Part shown: positions 45,337-56,021 of the stretch, piece after piece
Layout of the letters: every line of letters starts with the position of its first letter
How positions within the stretch are numbered: position 1 is the first letter of the stretch
Origin: Allodiplogaster sudhausi
Taxonomy: Eukaryota > Nematoda > Chromadorea > Rhabditida > Diplogasteridae
Reading direction: 5' to 3'
Assembly (NCBI GenBank): GCA_945643635.1
Contig: CALZFC010000041.1
Coordinates: forward strand, 3,084,501-3,148,500
DNA length: 64,000 nucleotides
The notes under the pieces: generated by a model
The model's input: only the letters and a program-made list of their open reading frames with translations
What the model was told of the DNA's origin: nothing
Databases searched by the model: none
Position numbers and translations under genes: made by a program

Positions 45337-45660
45337 TGTTGTGGACCGAAATATGTTATCCAATTTCGAATATCTTCTCTCGAAACGTCTCCATTCGCAC
45401 TTAATATTTCTTGCAGTTACTACATATATCTATGTAGTTCAGTAAGGCCCCGAGAGAACCTAAGTAGGTGTGAGGTTATATAAATGCCGTAGTCACCACT
45501 TTGGCCAATCATTCATAGCAAAGGCCTCCCCCAACTCGGTGTGCTTTTCTTCTACACGCGAGCAGCTTCTATTCTGACTTCTATCTGCATTCATCTGATG
45601 ATCGCGACTTCATAGACTGCCGCCTTCTTCCATTCGTCATCCCATCACGCTTACTTTCTC
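45337..45660 (+). repeat. Dispersed repeat, copy 2
   Basis: Related to 17461-17875; starts GTTGTGGACCGAAATATG and shares ACCTAAGTAGGTGTGAG and GCAAAGGCCTCCCCC blocks. The CT-rich part of copy 1 is absent here. Confidence 0.7.
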
Positions 45661-45835
45661 ATCCTACTCCATTCATCGTCTTCGACAATGGAAAGGTTTA
45701 TTTTTATTGAACAATGAATGCATAAATTTATTAATAGAATACAAAATTCGTCGGTAAAAGCCAAAATATTTTAATACCGGTTTATCTTTCTCATTAAGCT
45801 ACACTTAGAAATTAAACTCCCATTCCTTTATTCAG

Positions 45836-45982
45836 AATCTAGTACTACCGGTTGAGAAAACGCTCGTCTCGCCAGTAGAACCACCTTCAGTAACGGTTAG
45901 AATTTAATTCGCACTTAGCAAAGTTTCCCACACCGCCCAGAGCAGCACAGTCGATGCGACCTCGGTGAACAATCTCGACTAG
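45836..45982 (+). CDS. Weak exon candidates
   Basis: After TTTATTCAG a frame encodes NLVLPVEKTLVSPVEPPSVT up to a GTTAGA donor; about 30 nt later another frame encodes SHTAQSSTVDATSVNNLD and a stop. Phases do not join cleanly. Possibly the 3' end of the 44.4-kb gene or a relic. Confidence 0.2.
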
Positions 45983-46376
45983 AAGTTTCCTCTTCATGAA
46001 AGTCATGAAAAGGTATGTCCTTTATTTAAAAAAATATAACGAGTAACAGTTTAACAGTTTCAAGACATGCAGGTTTCCACCCTTTAAAGGTAACTATCGC
46101 GGATTACTCTCTGTTTTGGGTAGTTTAAAAGAAAGATGACAAATTGACGAATTCGGTTCCATATTATTTATCTATCCTTGTGAAAGTCGTAGCAGACTTT
46201 CTTTGCTGATCTCGTGAACATAAAGAAGAGCTCATTCATTTAAATGATCAATATCTTTTCGTCTATACCAATGCTTTTGCTTTCTTTCTCAATCAAACAG
46301 AGACCCAGGTCATCGGATTGTGATCATCGAAAAATATTTAAGGAAGGTTCGAATTGCTGCGTCTGCCCTGTGATTC

Positions 46377-46455
46377 CTCACTCACAGTCTCGCGTGCTAT
46401 TTCGCAGGTCGCACAAATCCGCTGCGTGAAAATAGCACGCGCGAATGAGAGTGAG
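46377..46455. other. Imperfect hairpin
   Basis: Arms 46377-46407 and 46422-46455 share CGCGTGCTATTT and CTCACTC blocks in inverted order around a 14-nt loop, with several internal bulges. Hairpin RNA or small inverted repeat. Confidence 0.4.
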
Positions 46456-46525
46456 AAGGGCCGCGGCAATTTGAAATATCACATAATTTTTCGGTGATCG
46501 CCCTCCTTTAACTATTTTATTTCAG

Positions 46526-46861
46526 ACTTGTCCATTTTGGAACCAGCATCCACAGCATCTTCCTGGCAACCTCAACCTCAGCCATGCCCACTCGTCCACT
46601 GCCGTCTCCACCATGTTTCTGGCCCTCTTCCGTGGTCTCTTCACCATTCCCGGTTTTCGAATCAGGATTGAACTTTCGATTAAGTGTGTCGTCTTTCCTG
46701 TGCTGGAAGCAACGACGGCGGATCATTCAAGCCATTCATCACCCAGAACCAGGGATGTCAAGACTTGTCCGAGTCCGGGCCTTTTTTGTACTATTAGAAA
46801 TGATCATTTTATTATTTTTATTATTAATATTGTTAGAATAAAGCTCGATTGTAATTATTGA
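46526..46861 (+). CDS. Possible terminal exon
   Basis: After TATTTCAG a long plus frame runs TCPFWNQHPQHLPGNLNLSH, then STMFLALFRGLFTIPGFRIR and a less ordered tail. C-ending codons in the first third suggest coding; a second frame (FGTSIHSIFLATSTS) is also open. AATAAA on this strand at 46837-46842 lies within the last codons, so the true stop or splice is probably earlier. No family recognised. Confidence 0.25.
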   Translation, partial: TCPFWNQHPQHLPGNLNLSHAHSSTAVSTMFLALFRGLFTIPGFRIRIELSIKCVVFPVLEATTADHSSHSSPRTRDVKTCPSPGLFCTIRNDHFIIFIINIVRIKLDCNY

Positions 46862-47215
46862 ATTTAGATGGTACTTAGCAATAACTTTCTCTATTGTTTT
46901 TTTTTGTTAAGCATGTAACTCCTTCCCAACAAACGTGTTCATGGAAAGTGCCTTCTTTCTTACAATTAGTTAAAGCATAGTTTCTCTGTCTAAAGTGGTT
47001 ACCTTATTCTATCCGATGATATGGCGAAGAATAATACATAATATTAATGTTGTGGACCGAAATATGGGATCCAATTTCGATATCAGTTCAACTTCACAAA
47101 TAGGTTCCTTTCTGAATTCTTTACAAGGAACTGTGATCTCGTAAGAATTAAATTAACATTTTTTGTCGTAGACTATTCTACTTTCATGCGGAAGGGTACA
47201 TTGAATGAATAATTC

Positions 47216-47221
47216 TTTATT
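47216..47221 (-). terminator. Poly(A) signal of the astacin gene
   Basis: AATAAA on the minus strand about 41 nt after the TGA at 47262-47264. Confidence 0.7.
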
Positions 47222-47261
47222 GCACTCCGGTTTAAACGACGAAATTCCAGCATCGCGCTTT

Positions 47262-49390
47262 TCACTGAAAGAAAGAAAACGGTAATTCGAATGAAGTTGC
47301 AGATTTGAGAAGTCAATGAACAGACAGCGAGGGACGCAGTGAACGTGTAGGCGTTGGTGTACTGGCGGTTGAAGACCGTGATGAACATGGAGTTGTCCTC
47401 GGAGATGACATCCTGCTCGCGACGGTTAATGTCGCAGAACCTTGACATTTCTTATTGTTTCTAGTTTGCTAATTAATGGCCAATTTGTTCGGTTTGCATC
47501 GCGGAATACTAAAGATTCACATAATCAGCAAATATGTTATAAAGAGTACGGAACTAACTTGATGCCAGCAAGTCGCGCGTCACGGAGGAACTGAACCTCG
47601 GCTCCGCCCCAGTGGCAGTCTCCGCCAGAGATGCCATCCATTCTGTTCATCTATGAATAGTCTGGTAATTTTCATATTTCAACAATCCGTGAGACCTGAA
47701 GTCGGATTTTGCGACCAGCAGGAGCCTGGAGGAGAACGTAGCTGTCTGAGAAGTCCAGGAGTTCGGAGCGAGAGTTTTGCCCTGCTTGCACAACGAACTG
47801 CTGAGGAGTTGAGGAGACGGTAATGGTCTTGGTTCCAGCAGGCTGCAATGCACACAACGATCTTTCTCTGAACTTTGGTCTTTGCTCTCTCACTCGCTGG
47901 TTGCAGAGCTGTCCAGCCCAGCCCGAGGGGCACTTGCACTGGTTGCAGTTATTGACGTCCTGGACACCTCCGTTCTGGCAAGAAATCTGGTTGCGGCAGT
48001 TATCTGTGGAAGAAGGTGAAATTAGAATCCTCTTAACATTTCATGTCAGAATAGTTACCGTAGCAGTTGTAGTACTTGTTGACGAGCGAGATGTCGTAGA
48101 AAGTGGGAAGACGACCCTTCATCGAGTGCTGGTACTTCTCGTAGCCACGACGGGCAACCAGAGCAGGCTCGGCATTGTTGAGGCCGAAGCTAATTGGCGA
48201 GGATTGTTAGGAGAATGCGGAAAGGGGTGACGATATCAAGGACTGCCAACTGACTCTCCCTCTCCGTAGTGCATGTTGGAGCCAAACTCGTAGGGAAGTC
48301 CGTAGTTGTCAGTGGACGACGTGGTCTCTTGGTCAAAGTTGTTCATCATGTTTCTGTTAATGTTGCGCTCGTTCACATAAACGTAGGAGTCACGATCGTT
48401 ACGGGACTGGACGTGAAAGATTCCGAAAGTATGGGCCAGCTCGTGGGCAACTGTTCCAACCTGGTTAATTATGGCATTCATAACAGTATTACAAACGATC
48501 TGGGAAAAAAGATAGATCGTACCGATCCGCATCCATTTCCGATGGAGACAACCTGCTCACCACCTGTGCGTCCAACGTACGAATAGCAGCCTTGGCCAAA
48601 GACGAACTTAACGCTAAAGACAGGGAATAATCGATTGGATATTGCATCATTCTTCTAACCGATCTGCGCCAGCCGCTCCTTCACGGAATCGGATGCAAGT
48701 GTTGGCCTCCCAGTACTTGATGGCTCCGCGGATGGCGGGCATGTTCAGAGCGGTGTTGGCTATAATTAGCTGCTTTAATGAATAGCATAATAAATGTATT
48801 CATTAATACTTTTACCCTTCTAAACAAACAAAAATTCTAACGGTATGAACGATCGAAGCTGAAGGGAATGACGGGGTTCTTGCCCCAGTGGTTGGTCGGG
48901 AATCGGGGTCCCTTCTGGGCCTGGCGACGAGCGCGAGTCATGTTACGCGGGTCGAAGAACTCGAACTCGTCGAGCTGCGCGCTGAAAGTGACTTGATTTG
49001 TTGGGTAGATATCGATTGGGAACTCCTTGGACACCTAATAGAGCCTAATGGCCTTCCCCCGGATCGAATTAGAGAGAAAACTAACTCAGTGAGCATCATG
49101 TCTCCTTCGAAGAGGTCGTTGCTGATTCCAGCCTGGAGGTTGATCTGGTTCTCGTCTCCCTCTAGCTCGTCCTCAGGCAGCTTGTAGTCTCCGATCTCGG
49201 CCAGCAGCTCGTCCAGTTCCTTTCTGTCTTCCGGACTCTTCTGCAGCTTCTCCCAAATTCCGTCATTGATCCGCTCCTTGAGAGCCTTGAGCTTGTTGAG
49301 GTCCAGACGGTGAGAGAGCTCCTCCTCGATCGAAGAAGTTGCGAAGGCCGTAGCCGCGAAAAGGAGAGCGGAAGCAAGAAGGATGCGCAT
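47262..49390 (-). CDS. Astacin metalloprotease with EGF and CUB domains (NAS type)
   Basis: Eleven exons: 49082-49390, 48842-49034, 48660-48759, 48523-48613, 48255-48460, 48059-48189, 47894-48003, 47696-47842, 47559-47650, 47326-47440 and 47262-47264 (TGA only), total 498 residues. Signal peptide MRILLASALLFAATAFA. Propeptide with the inhibitory aspartate motif LFEGDM, then a basic site (RARRQ) before the catalytic domain. Zinc site HELAHTFGIFH, then the RNDRDSYVYV stretch, GCYSYVGRTGGEQVVSIG and the Met-turn SNMHYG. An EGF-like module (CRNQISCQNGG...CKCPSGWAGQLC) and a CUB domain (APAGRKIRLQ ... FCDINRREQDV) follow. This order matches the nematode NAS EGF-CUB group: secreted proteases active on cuticle, eggshell or other matrix. 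The residue after the third zinc His is Val, not the usual Glu. Exon 1's GTTTTC donor is weak; GTTAGT four bases later in the coding direction would break frame. Confidence 0.92.
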
Positions 49391-50803
49391 GTCTTAAGAA
49401 GTTCAAATTTGTTCAATTAGCAAATAATTTCCAAATAATTTTCATTTTTTCTAAGGATTAACAAAATCAAATTTAGGGTTAATTTAGAATACATTTAAAA
49501 TAGATACTGGTTATATGGCCATATTTTAACTGACTGGGGACTTGTCGCTGTGGAAAGTCGCAGTGAATAGTAAAGATTCAGCTCACCGCCTCGCATTTAT
49601 ACCGATTTATTGCAGCTGTTTAATCAAAAAGGGTACAGACGGCATCGGGGGATGTCGGAAATGTTTTGAATGACATTCTCTCTCCCAGGCTAAGCGTACC
49701 CCGATCGTGTAGTTCTATTTGCCATGCAATTGATGTTCCTTTCCTTGTTTCATCTTATCCATTTATAATTGAATATGTTTTCCGAACAACGTAATGGCAT
49801 ATTTTTCTGTTAAATTTGTTATTTGATTAAGGAAATCTGATTTCCTTTAATATGTTGTGAGTTTGGATTTGTTTCATTATAAAACAAAAAAAACTTGAAC
49901 CTTTTTTGATCCAATTCTATTTTTACCATTCCGAACAGAACAAGATACTCTACAAGCAGCTTCACAACATCACTCTGTCCAAGAACACAATGTATGGCAC
50001 TGTTTATTCAGCCGGGAAGAATCGTCTGTCCCATTCATTCGCATTCATTTCCTCTGATATCGAATCATTTCTAATGTTAAGTTGATGACATTCAAAATTT
50101 GCCATAACGAAGTAATGAGATTTAGACAATGTTGCTCGACCATGAATATCTAATCCGCCAACGATAACTTCTTGAGGTATCAAGATATTGCTTGACTAAT
50201 TAACTGCAAAAAGTCAATCGAACCCATGCGGCATTCCCTACATACATACTACATATGAGATTTTAAGTCACATGCCTTAATCACTCCGCCACTCTGGCCA
50301 GCAGCTTATTCCCACTTCTAATTTTAGGAAGCACTTGCAAATGGTTCTATTTTTTCTTCACTGATTAGAGGATTTAACCATTTTTCAGAATAGGGATTCA
50401 TTCAGAAAAGCTGTATGTACTCGTGCTACTACATATAATGATGCCGCTGAACAACTCAATTCGTCATTTTTTCACTATGCGCAAAATGAATTATGACATG
50501 TTATAAGTACATAAAATGATAGAGCCATTTCGCATGCATTGCAGTCTAACCATTAGTCATTCTTGTCCGATCGATATCTATTAGATATTGCCGTAAGGCA
50601 TTCTCAAGGTTACTTGCTTATTGCTACGGTGAGTGATTAACTATTTTCGGCAAGACAAGATTAATTCGAGAAAAGATGTATTATGAATCTCAGAAGATGT
50701 GAGAGACGGCATTTCTCCTGAAGAGAAGAAGCGAGAAGCATGGAAGCGTTTCTCGCAGCGCCTGCAACAAGGGGTCATTCTGTTTTTCTTTTTTTGTCGA
50801 AAC
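49391..50803. other. Intergenic, promoter side of astacin
   Basis: AT-rich, no supported gene. Upstream of the astacin ATG the sequence holds a TTATACCGATTT-like AT element at about 49595-49610, not convincing as a TATA box. Confidence 0.4.
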
Positions 50804-52538
50804 TCATCTGAACTCAAGATGAAAACAACTGACTACAACGAATACGAAGACGATAAGCGGGTCCAGCACAGGGAACCACGGGAAACAGAGTGCCAGCGTC
50901 TCCACGACGTGGTGGCCGAGGTCTTCTTGGAGGAGCGGAGCGCCGAGCACAACGAAGGCGGGAATGTGGAGTGTCATGAGCGGAGCCAGCAGCTAGACAA
51001 CCACTTGTAAGTATGTGGTAGGTAAATCCAAACGCGCTCTCTCTCTCTTCTGTCTCTCCTTCCTTTCTCTCTCTATCCTTTTCCTTCTTATTTTTTATAA
51101 GACTATACTTTCTCACCCTCTCTCTCTCTCTCTTTCTCGCTATCTCCTTATCTACATATCTTTCTTTTTGCAGTGATTTCCGTTGGCTTATAATTTTAAA
51201 AACCCAATTTCTCCATGAGACGCAAAAGTCACCTGAACAAACATCATGCGATTCAGTTCACTCTGCATCTTCTGCGTCTTCATGGACATTGACTGGAAGC
51301 TTCGATGAAGGAAGCGATAAACGGCAAGAGAGGACAGAACAGCAGCGAGGAGAGCAAGGAGTAAAGCGATGAGCAAGTAAAGAGTCGCCGCCAGCAGAAG
51401 ACCATTGCCCGTCTGTGCCAAGACATCACTCATTTATTCATTAACGAAGGAAGAATGTTTATGCATAATATCACTTGTCTAAATAAATAAATAAAGTGAC
51501 TAATGAGTTTAAAAAAAATTCGGCTGTATGCTATGATGCCCAAAACGTGACGAACCCTGTACTCGGCACAGAGAAAAGGAACATGTCGACTGGCAGTTTG
51601 GCTAACTGTCTCGCCATACGTGCATATTTGCATCTGGCAATTCGAGAGTGAACTTGATACTTCAAAAACACATCGAGAGGGTGGCTGACTATGGTTGGCT
51701 CCGTCGCTAGGAAAAATGGAACGGAAAAGAGTATCGACAAGAGAAATGCAGCGATGATAAGGGAGAGAAGGAGCGGAAAGTCGCGATTGTTTAGTCGACG
51801 CGCTCTCAAATATTATACATTATTTGATTGTTATGGCGACCAGTAGATCTGTACATATATTTGTTGTATGTACATACATACATCTACATACATGCTTGTA
51901 ATATGGGAATACGAACTGGCAAATTGCAACATAGCGATAGCAGAAGCAGACCGCTGGAAGGAAGACCGTCTCGGCTAAGAGAGTCAGAAATACGAAGAGA
52001 GCATATCGATTGAAGGTGGCCAGTCCCATGTTCACAATCAAGATCAAGTTGCCGTCTACTAGAAAGCTCTGAAAAGTAAAACAAAATTATGCTTTTGACA
52101 TTGTGGATAGAAGAAACAGCCACGACCGGCATGCTGCAGATGTGCACCGCTGAGTAGAGAAGATTGATCAGAGAAGAGTGAAGAAGAAGCCAGCGGAACG
52201 CGCCAAGCGATCGAGCTGACCATGAGCAAGAAGTTCTCATTATCTCAGATATGGCTCATTGCTCCAGGAGAAATTGGTATTTAAAATTAAAATAAATAAC
52301 ATGCGATCAAAATGTTATCACGAGAAGTATCAGCAATTACTAGCTTACCTCGTCCAGAAACGCAGAGAAAAATAGATATGTAAATATTGAAGACGGTGGA
52401 GAGAAGAGCGGCGACTAGGCTGTTTATCACTTCTTTCCTTGTGAGAAGTTCAGCGAAGGGAATTGGCGGCACGTCAGGAAGGGGAATTGACTCGTTAGGA
52501 AGAGAAGGTGAGGCCGGAGCACAGTCACCTTCATTCAT
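50804..52538 (-). CDS. Serpentine chemoreceptor (nematode SR GPCR)
   Basis: Six exons: 52349-52538, 52127-52254, 51917-52068, about 51552-51804, 51233-51412 and 50804-50992, giving 363 residues; an alternative donor in exon 4 (51570) would give 357. Seven spans can be placed: VINSLVAALLSTVFNIYISI; WLLLHSSLINLLYSAVHI; YALFVFLTLLAETVFLPAVC; PLLLSLIIAAFLLSILFSV; LLLAATLYLLIALLLALLAA; MTLHIPAFVVLGAPLL; and the end PWFPVLDPLIVFVFVVV. The MKTQKMQSELNRMMFVQ segment before span 6 and the VLDPLI motif in span 7 are characteristic of the Str/Srh/Sri-type receptors, which act in chemosensory neuron cilia. The Pro-rich N-terminus has an NES glycosylation site. Length is normal for the family. Ligand unknown. 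Confidence 0.85.
51030..51165 (+). repeat. CT-rich tract in receptor intron
   Basis: Two (CT)n runs within the last intron of the serpentine receptor. Confidence 0.8.
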
Positions 52539-53526
52539 CTCCACTCGAGACTTCTTCTCGGGTCAGCTCAATCGAACCTTCTCTCTTTATAGTGAAATAG
52601 CGGAACGCAAGTTACGTACTCATATTCTTGCTCATGGGAAAAGCCAATAACTTAAATATCAACATGTGCACCTTAAACAACTTTTGCGAGCTCGTTCTTA
52701 GGTAATTTTATCTGCTGTGCACACAAGTTGATTATTTCAGGATGGCTGTGTATTTTTTTGTTCACTGATGCCTGTATCATGTCAAAATTGTCTTGATTAC
52801 TCAGTTCACGCGTGGGTAGTCAGCTTATGTTAGTATTCCAATTAGAAAGCCTGGAAAGGAATCGGAACTTTTTGATTGTAGTCAATTTACGGATTGCACG
52901 CAATGCGAAGTATAGGTCGAAGCAAAGTGATGACATGTTAAAAGTAATATGTATCCTATCCGTCATGTCGTAATCTAAGCGAAGCAGTAGAGGGAAGAAG
53001 TCTGACTCATGTCATACCTACTATAAAGAATGCCGTTGTTGAGATAGCGTGCCGCTGCTCTCGCTTGAGAAAGTGTTGCTCGCTCCAACCCGATCGTTAT
53101 TATTTTATAGCAATGATTAAATTTATTGTACCTTGGGGATTTTCATAAAGAACGGGGTGAAGAAGGTGAATTTTTTTATGAAACTAGGAAAGTAACCCAT
53201 TCCCAAATCCGAATAGCGTCATTTGCTCGCACTTACACCAAACAAGTAAGAGTTTATTAATGCAATTATTCATGCAGATGTAAAATGAAATAAGTGGACA
53301 ATAAGCTATCGCTTTTATACATTATTTCTAGGCATGTATTAATAGAATTATTAGATTATTTCGCAACTACGTAGTGCTTGTTGTGTACCAGTAGCTCACA
53401 ACTGATTTATAAATTTGACTGTAACCAGCAGGATTAATCGTGCTGCAGATGAAGGACGACCGATTATTCTTGAAATTATCATCTCTGTATGCGTATAGAA
53501 ACACAACCATATTCAGCCCATCGGCC
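52539..53526. other. Intergenic
   Basis: No gene supported. The part after about 53.2 kb is related to the downstream flank of gene A (19.0-19.2 kb), marking the edge of the duplicated block. Confidence 0.5.
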
Positions 53527-53532
53527 TTTATT
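53527..53532 (-). terminator. Poly(A) signal of gene C
   Basis: AATAAA on the minus strand about 83 nt after the stop of gene C, same context as in gene A. Confidence 0.6.
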
Positions 53533-53614
53533 TCTGCGAGTGGGGGTAGAGGGGAGGGATCGGATGGGGAGAGAGGGCCAAATCCAAGTTGGCTGGACGG
53601 AGGGAAGTGGCTCC

Positions 53615-54889
53615 CTAATTGCTGACTTCCTGGGCCGCATACGGCTCGTATGAGCCGAAGAGGAAGAGGCCGAGAGCCTTGGCGTAGAAGAATCCCGTCA
53701 GGTACGCCAGCTGGTAAACGTGCGCCGGCTGAAAATTACAGGGATTACTGGTTGAATTTCTTTTATCTGATTTATGATTAATTTCACATTAATTATTCCA
53801 AAGTAATAGTTTACCTCGGAACCGTGGGCGTAGATGTACTGGAGCACCACGAAGCCAGCCAGCGAATAGAAGGTCGCGAACACCAGGTACGACACCGAGA
53901 CCTCAAATGAATTCTATGATTTATTTTATTTACGAATTATTTTTAGAATTCTAAAAATTCCAATGATTTCTAAAGAATTATTGTGTGAATAAAACTTCCA
54001 ATGATATTTATAATCTTCTGACCGAGATAAGAAGGACGCCAACTGCGAAGAGAGCAGCGTACGCTCCACCGAGGGACGCGGCGAGCAGGTTCACGCGGGA
54101 AGAGCCGACGGCGGGAGCGGCGTACTGTAAGAAGGGATACGGTAAGATGTGGGAGGAGAATGGATACGGTATCATTCGCAGGGAATCTCAGATCAACAGA
54201 CGTAGTAGGCAGATCCAGCGACGGCCGGGAGGAGGAAGGCGTACTGCTCAGCGTAGACGTAGAGATGGGCGAAGGCTGAGCCGAGCAAGAGACCGGCGAG
54301 GCTGGCGTAGCCGAGGAGAGCGAAGCGAGCATCCTTGTCCGCCAGAGATGACTGTAAACAAATTTCAGTATTTCACTTTTACTTCCTTCCCCATCGTACA
54401 TATTTCTCAAATCTTGACAGCAAATTAAATAGCAGAAATGCACGTACTCCCTTGAGGGAGTAGTGGTAGGCGTAGAGGGGCACGGCGACGAGCGCAGCGA
54501 AGGCAGCACCGAAGCTGCCGAGGAAGGCGCCGACAAAGTAGTGGAGGAGGTTGGCGCCGAGAGAGAAGGACGCAGACGCCCCGAGCACCAGAACCGAGGA
54601 CCAGAGGAAGATGGAGAGGACCTGCAAGAAATGAAATATTATTAAAGTCAATGAAAGTCACGAAAGGAATTCCATCATTTGAATTTTAACATTGTCGAAG
54701 GAAATTGTAGAGAAATTTAAATATCGATTGATTTGTATTAAGATTCGAGCGGGGTCCTGAGCAGCGGAAATCTGCAGAAACCTGGGCAGGCGCCGCGGAG
54801 GTGTCGGCCGTGTTGGAGAGAACGACCAGGGCGGCGTCCCTCTGAGCGAGCAGCGAGGCTCGGAGGGAGGCGACCAACTCCTGGGCGGA
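53615..54889 (-). pseudogene. Membrane protein gene C, first exon deleted
   Basis: Exons 2-7 of the gene B type are present and open: 54782-54889, 54448-54621, 54202-54351, 54023-54124, 53815-53901 and 53615-53728, with phase-0 borders. Exon 3 has the normal 174 nt and the C-terminus is AAQEVSN. Beyond exon 2 the intron-1 sequence continues to about 54920 and then switches to sequence homologous to the far side of the promoter region (about 21.5 kb in the A/B pair). Exon 1, the start codon and the TATA box are therefore missing. No replacement start was found. Exons remain clean, so loss is recent. Confidence 0.8.
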
Positions 54890-55102
54890 CTGCAATGGCA
54901 AAATGATCTCTTTTCAAGGTTATAAGCATAATATATCAAATTGCATTAAGAATTTCTTTTATTTATTCTATTTCTTCTAGAATTTACATTTGTCTTCCTG
55001 TTGCTAATTAGATGCGTATATAATTTCATTCTTTGGCAGGTATTTTCCGCAGTTCTTTGCTTCGCATTTGAAAATCATAGCATACTTTGTATTCCTATTT
55101 GA

Positions 55103-55530
55103 TATGCACTAATCGTCTCGCTGTTTGTACAAAGAGGGTATTCACTAGAATTTAAAATGCGGGAATTTGATTTCTTATTTGAATGTAGATCAATATCTCA
55201 GAATGAGTTATTTCAGTTCAACTCGATATTATGCAACAATTATGTCTCGGAAAAGATCCTTTCCCGAAGTGGAAACTGGTATTCATGACTCTTGATAAAG
55301 ATGTGAGGTTACAATTACAATTCAACTGTGAGAGACGAGAAGAATGAAATGTGTTTCAACACATAAACTCTGAGTAAACTCAATCTTTATCTATTATATT
55401 TATGAGAACAAAAGATGAAGGAGAAGTGTATTGAATGAGAGACAGAGAGAAAGAGAGAGAAACGAAACAATTAAGAATTAAATCTTAGAAATAAGGAAGA
55501 AATAAATAATTCGGTGGGGAGAAACGAAAG
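55103..55530 (+). repeat. Segmental-duplication block, copy 3
   Basis: Copy of 18482-18912 and 21692-22125, between genes C and D. Confidence 0.7.
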
Positions 55531-55941
55531 CTAGATAAGAAAACAAATGGTCTAATAGCGGCCGATGAAGGAAGAGCAAGATGAGAACTGCCAGCACTCG
55601 GGCTCACGCGAAGTAAAGAATGAAGAATGGCATAGAACACTTTCCAAATAATGAAATTACATAGGCATCTAATTAACAGCAGGAAAACAAATGCAAATTC
55701 TAGAAGAAATCTAATAAATAAAAGAAATAATAAAACTTATTTTGAAAAGTTCGGTCGAATTGAATGTTGAAAGTGCAAGGTACATGGAAATCAAAAAATT
55801 TTATGTGGACTTTTTCAAAATTATTCTCAGATTTGCTTAAAATCACGGAAAATCACAAAATTTGCAAATCTAAAGTTCCGGGCACTTTCTTTTTTGTGAA
55901 GAAAATGCACTTCCAGTGAAAAGAAAGAGCAAACTGAGTAG

Positions 55942-55949
55942 TATAAAAG
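55942..55949 (+). promoter_or_regulatory. TATA box of gene D
   Basis: TATAAAAG, 80 nt before the ATG at 56022. Confidence 0.6.
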
Positions 55950-56021
55950 CAGCTTCGGGTGCCATTTCACTCACAGCTCTTCACTTCCTTCTCTTACACT
56001 CGACCCTCGCTCCCTCTTGCC

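Noticed and set aside
47823..48230. 135-codon plus-strand frame
   Set aside because: Antisense shadow of the astacin EGF and neighbouring exons.
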